Of a stretch of 64,000 nt of DNA, positions 57,917-64,000 are shown piece after piece (positions within the stretch are counted from its first letter, which is position 1; each line of letters opens with the position of its first letter). The stretch spans positions 180,336 to 244,335 of the forward strand of contig NW_027192195.1 in NCBI RefSeq assembly GCF_041956535.1. The letters are read 5' to 3'. The notes below the pieces were generated by a model. The model was given only the letters and a program-made list of their open reading frames with translations, had not been told where the DNA came from and searched no databases. This DNA comes from Calcarisporiella thermophila CBS 279.70. Taxonomy: Eukaryota; Calcarisporiellomycota. The translations under genes and the position numbers were made by a program.

Positions 57917-59192
57917 AATTCTAAATAATCTTTTTTTGTTTTTGTAATTGTAAACGTGTAAAATCTTACGCGTTTATTTTTTTTTTGGGGGGGGGGGGGA
58001 GAGGGGTGGGAGGTTTAAATAAAACTGAACTCCTTGTATTCAACACAAGAATTTGATATTTTTAATATTTTTAGGATAGAGTTAAATCTACTTAACCAAT
58101 TACTACAATTTCGATGATGATATTGAACAGGAAATTTTTTATGGCGCCTTGGCTACATTTTCCTTAGGTTATTAATATATATATTGATAATCAAAGTTTC
58201 CTTGTTTCGTTAGCCAAACTAGAACAGACATCTATTTTCAGAGGGCCAATTCAAGGTAGATCTTGGCGTTAACCGCATCAATATCAAAAATACACTAATC
58301 AGCAAAAAAAGGAATCGCAATTTTTCTCTCATTTCATCATGGCGTAGATTCGTACACAATCATTTATGGAATAATGTGAGTTTAACAATATATTATCCCC
58401 ATCTTAACCTCGATTCGATTTCATCTACTGCACGGTAGGGGGCCAACTAGATCTATTGCAAATGGGACCAATGCGAATATAGAGATTTGAGTCTGCAGCA
58501 CTAAAACCGAACATGGTATGGCTCTGTTCCCCTTTCAGTCGAGATGAAAATGGAGAAAAATGATGGGGGAAGGGGAAGGGGGCTATTACCGTCCGGTTTT
58601 AACCGTATTTTTTGGTGAGGGAAGGAGGGAGGGCGGTCGGGAAGGGATCTTACTCGCCTATATGATAATGGGTGGGGGAAATTAGTCACGCTTGACGAAC
58701 AGAATAGAAATCTGTAGTAAGCTGTAATCGCAACGAAGTGCATGATATGCCTATTTAACAAACATGATGAAAAGGGACAAAAAGTTTCATATATTTATTT
58801 TTGCTTTTCATGCTTCCCCCAGCTTTCAACAATAAATATTAAGATATTAATAAAAAGACCTCATCGTGCATCTTTTTTTTTCCTCCCTTCATCACCGTTT
58901 ACTCTCTCTGGGAGACTACTAAGACTTTCCCACTTGGTTCTCTTCGCTTTCTCACGGCCTTTTCCCCTTGCTAGTCTCTCTCCTCATCTTTGTCGGTTAA
59001 CCTCTTGGCGGTCCCCATTCTACTTTTGTTTTTTTTTCATCTCTTTATCTCACGTAAGGTGTTCAGATATACCTGGTAGTTACTATTGTTGGTTTTTCTC
59101 TTACCATGCTGACTTTCCGACTTATTGCAGTTATTCTCTGGACTAGACTAGAGAAAACGAGCCTATCCCCACAGTAACCCTTGCGTAACTCC
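57917..59192. other. Intergenic region and permease promoter
   Basis: About 1.3 kb without a supported gene. There is a T-run followed by a G-run near 57977-58000. A probable 5' UTR intron of the permease gene spans 59054-59130 (CAC|GTAAGG ... TTGCAG). Confidence 0.45.
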
Positions 59193-61476
59193 ATGTCTCC
59201 GCGAATCGCACCCGCATCCAACCTCGAAACAATACCTGAGGAGCACTCTCGCTCTGTCAGCCCAAACACAGAAACAGAAAAGCCACGCTACCAGTACCAT
59301 GCATATCCTCTCCTGTGGGACTTTATAGAGATGCCCCTTGAGACGCCTTCCAAAGATTCCATAAAAGATGGCTCCAGGACTTTTACGTCTATACCCCTGT
59401 CGCATCAAACGTTAAAGGCGAGAAACATAGCCACAACCAAGTTGGATGTATTGTCAGAGACGCCCGAAGAACTTGTAGTGATTGATCCGGAGACGGACCG
59501 GAAACTTGTAAGAAAAATCGATTTCAATCTAATCCCGTTACTGATCACGTTGTATATGTTAAGCACTCTCGATAAAGCGTAAGTTCATTTCTTCAATTGC
59601 TCTTCTCATTAAAAGTCTCTCGGTAAGCAGAGTGTCTTATTCATGTGTGTCTCTCCTTTCTCATCGTAGTGGCATCGCCATCTCAAAGCTAGTTGGAATT
59701 GAAACTGACCTTCATGTATGGATCTTTTAGTTGATCTCGACTTCTTTATTGTCTCTTCATCTTCTCTCCTCTACCATAGCTCGAAGGCAATCAGTTCAAC
59801 TGGGCCCTCAGCGTGTTTAATCTTGGATATGTAAATACTAGACCTTTTGACTCTCTAAATTTTTGTCTTTTATCTCTGCCATCGCTCACACCCGACTGCT
59901 TCTAATCTTCCGTCTAGATTTTATTTATGCTTCCTTCCAATCTCGTCCTCACAAAACTCACTCCGCGTAAATGGATACCTCTTATTATGGTGGTATGGGG
60001 CTGCATTGAGATCGGGACAACTTTTTGCAAAAACTTTTTTCAATTAGTTTTTGCAAGATTTTTTCTTGGGTAAATCAAACTTCCTCTTTTTATGCATGGA
60101 AATATCCTGATGGTTTTTTCTCGACTCCCCTACATAGTATTGCTGAAGCTGGGCTATTTCCGGGGATCATCTTTGTTTTGTCTCTTTGGTACAAACGCTC
60201 GGAGCAGAACCTTCGGTTTGCACTCTTTGCCGCGGCGTCGGCCTTAGCCGGAGCCTTTGGCGGCTTTCTCTCCTATATTATTACCCGATTCAACGGCTTT
60301 TACGGCCTCTCTGCATGGCAATGGATCTTCATTCTGGAGGGTGTACCTACATTGATCTTTGCGGCCATTGCATTTGTTCGGATCACAAATCGTGTCGAGG
60401 ACGCGAAGTTTCTGAAGGAGGATGAGAAGCAGCTGGTGCTGGATAGATTAAGAGAGGATTCAGTGGGCACCACCTCTACTCAACAAAAGAGTGGCCTGCA
60501 ATGGGGACAGGTGAAAGACGCCGTATTCGACTGGAAAGTGTGGTGCATCATGCTTTTAGATTTCAGCATCGTTGTGCCTCTGGGTTCCATGTCTCTGTTC
60601 TTACCCACCATTATCAAAGGTACTATTTTGTGTAGGATCGCTCTGCTCATGCTCTGTCTTCATTGCATGCCATTGCTTTGTTAGGGATGGGCTTTGACAC
60701 CTTCTCAACCCAGCTCCTCACTACCCCTCCCTACGTTCTTGCTGCCATTTCCACTCTCAGCATGGCTTATTTCTCGGACAAGTTACAAAGGCGCGGCACA
60801 TTTGTCATCGCGGGTGCATGCATCGGTCTCGCCGGATTTGCAGGCCTTTTGCTCTTCGAGGGAACCATATGTAGGGCTATTCTCATTCAAGCCAGGTACC
60901 ATTGATAAGTAATTTGTAATGGGTTTATCTAGTGTTATATATTTCGACCTGTGTGGTGGCCATCGGTATCTTTCCCGTTCACCCCTGCAAGACCAGCTGG
61001 CTCACCAACAATATTACGGGCTATACCAAGAGGGCGGTGGCGACCGCTCTCATGGCTGGCGCGGGTAACGTCGGCGGTTTTCTTGGTGCCCTCATTTATA
61101 GGCCGCAAGATGCACCCTTCTACAGTACGTATCGCTCCTCCCCTATTTGCCAATAGGTGTCTCTTTTCCTAACTCCTATTGTAAACATGTGTTTTCAAGC
61201 TTTCGGACACACGATCAATGCAATTTGTATCGCCATTGTGATCGTGCTCTCCTTCACTCTCCGATATTTCCTCCAACGGGAGAACCAGCAAAGAGATCGA
61301 AATCTAGTTGAAAATTGGGCCAAAGTCACACACCTCTCTCCAGACGAGCTTGCAGATCTAGGCGACAAGGTTGGTGGGGACATTGCCCAACTCTCCGTCT
61401 TCTTCTCGATTCTATCCAAGACGAACTAACATGTTCTTTTGCATCCTAGCATCCAAATTTCCGCTATACTCTCTGA
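59193..61476 (+). CDS. MFS permease, Dal5 (allantoate/anion:cation symporter) family
   Basis: Plasma-membrane transporter with about 12 helices. Exons are 59193-59578, 59670-59715, 59780-59830, 59918-60069, 60138-60619, 60685-60870, 60933-61124, 61200-61369 and 61450-61476, giving 563 residues. Family marks are RKIDFNLIPLLITLYMLSTL, EGNQFNWALSVFNLGY, LTPRKWIPLIMVVWG, EAGLFPGIIFVLSLWY, a GNVGGFLGALIYRPQDAP block and the C-terminal HPNFRYTL. The last exon has only 27 nt and restores this ending; without the final intron the frame would run into unrelated sequence. The long N-terminus (about 110 residues) is cytoplasmic. Substrates of the family include allantoate, vitamins and dipeptides. The one here is unknown. 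Confidence 0.93.
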
Positions 61477-62241
61477 GATGATATCTTCACCACATACCAA
61501 CATATCGTCACATTTTATTATGATCTATCCGATTACATATTTTTTTGTTCAGTTCTATTATTTTATTTTCTGAAAATGGGCTGTAACGCTGTTAGTTTGA
61601 GGCATGTGCAAACACGTTGCTGTGCGCGCACTCCTCACTCTGTAGTTGCATGTCTACACTGTGGAAAAGAAACTGATCCGGCGCTAATGGCGGCAGTTTG
61701 CACGGTTTGTATAAAAAAGGACAATAAAGCTTTCCGTTTGCGCCTCCCTCGTGAGCAGGGCCGAAGCGATTACGTCGCCCCATGGAATCAGGAGGGGTTC
61801 TAATCGAACATTTCCTTTGGAACAAATCAATGAAAACAAATCCGGTAAGATTAGTCCACAACAATTTAATCAACACTGGTCCGTCTCACCCACACCACCC
61901 CCTAGTGGCTTTATAAGGAGAGCACCTTCCAATGCTGGAAGTTGTCAACTCCGCGGGTGAACGTTCTAAACATTCCTTTTGTGCGTAATAAAACAAGCCT
62001 TTTTTTAACGGTTTTTCTCTTGAGAAAAGTACCGCTTGATACAATATAAACACTCCCTCCTCTACATGTGCCGCGACACTTAGCTCCCAACCCATCCTCT
62101 CCCCTCCCAATCGCGAAAAGAAAACCACACCAATCGCTTTTCATCGGTGATGGGCTCATGACAGGCCCTGATCAAGTTTTGGAAACACTCATCAACCAGC
62201 CGTAAATCACATTCACTACTTCAAAATCCCTCGTTTCCCCC
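61477..62241. other. Intergenic, no supported gene
   Basis: Short frames on both strands (61576-61803 plus, 61592-61876 and 61886-62128 minus) show no recognisable feature. The region includes the promoter of the secreted protein gene at 62242. Confidence 0.45.
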
Positions 62242-62888
62242 ATGTTCAAATCAACATGCATGTTACTTCTTTTACTCATTATCTCTTGCTCCATAACTAC
62301 TGCGCTCTCTAGCCCACTCGGGCGCCGGAAGGATGCAGTAAGGCTGAACGAATCTCAGAAAACGTATAGAATACCGTGGTAGCTTCTTTCTCTCTATCGA
62401 GTTTACCCCTAATGTCTCTACCATTTAGTCTAGGTAACAGCCTGACTGCTTCCCAGCGTGACGAATATACCGATTTTCTTGAGACTCTAGAGCTTGAGGC
62501 TCGCTTACTCTCCTCCCTCATTAATCGGCAATGTCCTTCGGCATCCGAGGAACAATGGCACTGGTCCGTATTCATTCGGTATCTCAAGAGAGAATTTCCT
62601 TACTGGGCGAATGACCTCGATGCCTGGACTCGTGTCACGATGGAGCTTGACTCATTCGAAGACTGGGAAGAGTTTTTGAGGCAGCTAGCGGATCAAGTTC
62701 AAAAAGCGGAGACTCTATACAATCTCGATGTCAGACACAGGCATCCAACCAACGCAGTGCACCCGGCGCCGTGTCTACCCGCTGGAAACGTAAGTGATGC
62801 GACTACAAAGCAAAGGATAAGCGAAATGGAACAAGAGCTAATGGACGTGATGGATCGATGTCGAAATGGAGGGGGCGAATGTCCTTGA
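62242..62888 (+). CDS. Secreted protein of unknown function
   Basis: Two exons (62242-62363 and 62429-62888) give 193 residues. The signal peptide (MFKSTCMLLLLLIISCSITT, cleavage near ALS-SP) is followed by a possible KEX-type site (GRRKD), an NES glycosylation site and a helical, acidic mature domain with LETLELEARLLSSL and MELDSFEDWEEFLRQL. Four cysteines remain in the mature part, two of them in the last 15 residues. The GTATAG donor and TTTAG acceptor give the only phase that joins the signal peptide to the long exon. No family was recognised. It is a candidate secreted accessory protein. Confidence 0.72.
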
Positions 62889-63163
62889 CGAAATGGAATA
62901 TCGCAATATTTATTGCTAATTTATAAGTAATATATTTGTAAATATCAAGTTTTTGCTTCCTTTTTTTTCCCTTTAATTGTACCATTATACCACTGAGTAT
63001 TATAATTGGCCGAAATAAATATTTTCTATTGATGATATCGGATATAAAGCAAAGTGACCATTGAGAGAGGATGTAGAAGGATGTAGAAAGAAAGGTTGAA
63101 CCAGTATATACAAGAGCCATTCAATAAGGTGAGGTGGAGATATATATCAGGAGAGTACGGCGG

Positions 63164-64000
63164 TTAAAAGTTCAAAATTGGGTACAAGATGAATAGAGAT
63201 GCCATGAATAGAATGTTTGGGGCGAGTCCCATTGCAGAAGATTTTACGAAGCCTGAAGGCAAATTGACGGGCAGCGGTTGATCCCTGGTTGAGTACCCCA
63301 TAGAGCTCAGCACCTGCATCAGCTTTGGTCCGATGGGGCCAGAACCTCCGCCTCGACGCACCGCCTCTTGAAGCGTCACGCCCTGGTCCTGGATGAACCG
63401 CATGAGAAAATCGGCGGTATTTGTATAGGTCCTATAGTCCACGTGGGAGATGCTGGAGCCATCGCTGAAGGGTTTAATCGAGGTTTCCAGAACGACTGCG
63501 TCCTGGGTTGTCGACTTTCCTTCGGGAAGGAATCCAAGACTGTCGGGGGTGGTTGCGATATTCATCATCTGCGTTCCAATCCGGACCAAGTCCGGGGATC
63601 CCTGTAAGATGGAGTTCAGGTCACTTGGAGAGATGAAATCAGAAGGAGCCGATGAGACGGCATTGTTGAGATCCTGCGTGTTTTGAGTGGTATGCTTAAG
63701 GTCGGGGAGGGTGACGGCATACCGATCGAAGACATACTCATAAAATTGGCTGATCCTGACCTGGCCAAGCCTGTTTTCAGAGGCGGTCAAGTCTGGAGTG
63801 AGCAAGGAGGAAGTGATGTAATCGGACCAGCTATTAGATAGATCAGAACAGGGTTAGATGGGGTCAGTCTAGCTTTAAGTCGGCAAGTAATGCCTCTAAC
63901 ACCATCGTCGTGTTTTACCTTGACGTGAATCCTAGCCCATGCATCAATTCGTGCAATACTACGAACAAAAAGTCGCTTTGGTTCTCTCCTATTGGCGTGG
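63164..64000 (-). CDS. Putative GPI-anchored metalloprotease with HELMHGLGF motif (5' part outside window)
   Basis: The visible exons are complement(63164-63830) and complement(63919 to beyond 64000). The upstream exon contains FFVVVLHELMHGLGFTS, an HExxH zinc-binding motif extended by GLGF, in the style of metzincin-like peptidases (HExxHxxG followed by F). It is preceded by a hydrophobic strand, as is usual. The downstream exon (222 codons) continues with SWSDYITSSLL and a mixed domain, then a C-terminal hydrophobic tail (LAPNILFMASLFILYPILN) suited to GPI attachment. The third zinc ligand is not identified. The N-terminus and signal peptide lie beyond the window. Confidence 0.75.

Noticed and set aside
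61370-61429. Permease ending at the stop at 61429
   Set aside because: Reading through gives unrelated residues, while splicing at 61369/61450 gives the family ending HPNFRYTL.

Overview
The window is nuclear DNA of a fungus. The evidence is short GT-AG introns (about 40-110 nt) in most genes, a class IV-like chitin synthase, Cbf1-like and Zn2Cys6-like regulators, a Dal5-type permease, GPI-anchored secreted proteins and poly(A)-tailed non-LTR retroelements. The intron load (13 exons in the SGD1/NOM1 homologue) and the unusual ankyrin-chitin synthase make an early-diverging or basal lineage plausible, but the sequence alone does not fix the phylum. Exon chains below were joined by eye; nearly all close into an exact multiple of three codons, which supports the splice sites chosen.

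Layout. 1-2430: a graveyard of 5'-truncated non-LTR elements stacked on two reused target sites. 3.4-7.4 kb: MCM7 and ribosomal protein eL22 (both minus). 7.9-15.3 kb: a RhoGEF and the SGD1/NOM1 ribosome biogenesis factor (plus). 15.7-19.7 kb: a chitin synthase with N-terminal ankyrin repeats (minus). 19.9-20.3 kb: an assembly gap inside a (GA)n tract. 21.2-24.0 kb: CDC48/p97 (minus). 25.1-29.8 kb: a three-RRM protein and a cysteine-cluster regulator (plus). 30.0-34.1 kb: a coiled-coil tail-anchored protein and a GPI cell-surface protein (minus). 34.7-40.2 kb: a CDKN3/KAP-like phosphatase, a homeodomain factor and a kelch-like membrane protein (plus). 40.5-44.5 kb: HSBP1 (minus), calreticulin (plus) and cytochrome c oxidase subunit VIIc (minus). 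46.4-49.3 kb: a tandem duplication of a small secreted cysteine protein, ending at a tRNA-Ile. 49.5-55.0 kb: a SMYD methyltransferase, MTQ2/N6AMT1, a Cbf1-like bHLH factor and PRPP synthetase. 55.6-57.8 kb: a decayed reading frame and a retroelement with a clear target duplication, next to a second identical tRNA-Ile. 59.2-64.0 kb: a Dal5-type MFS permease, a secreted orphan and the 3' part of a putative GPI-anchored HELMHGLGF metalloprotease.

Most genes are housekeeping (replication, ribosome assembly, proteostasis, purine precursor supply, respiration). The accessory material lies in 1-2.4 kb, 45-49 kb, 55-58 kb and 62-64 kb: retroelements, duplicated secreted proteins, a pseudogene and surface proteins. 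The most distinctive items are the ankyrin-chitin synthase, the reused retroelement target sites, the duplicated secreted gene pair, a 16-nt microexon, and a 37-bp imperfect palindrome carrying CACGTG in the Cbf1-like/PRPP synthetase divergent promoter.
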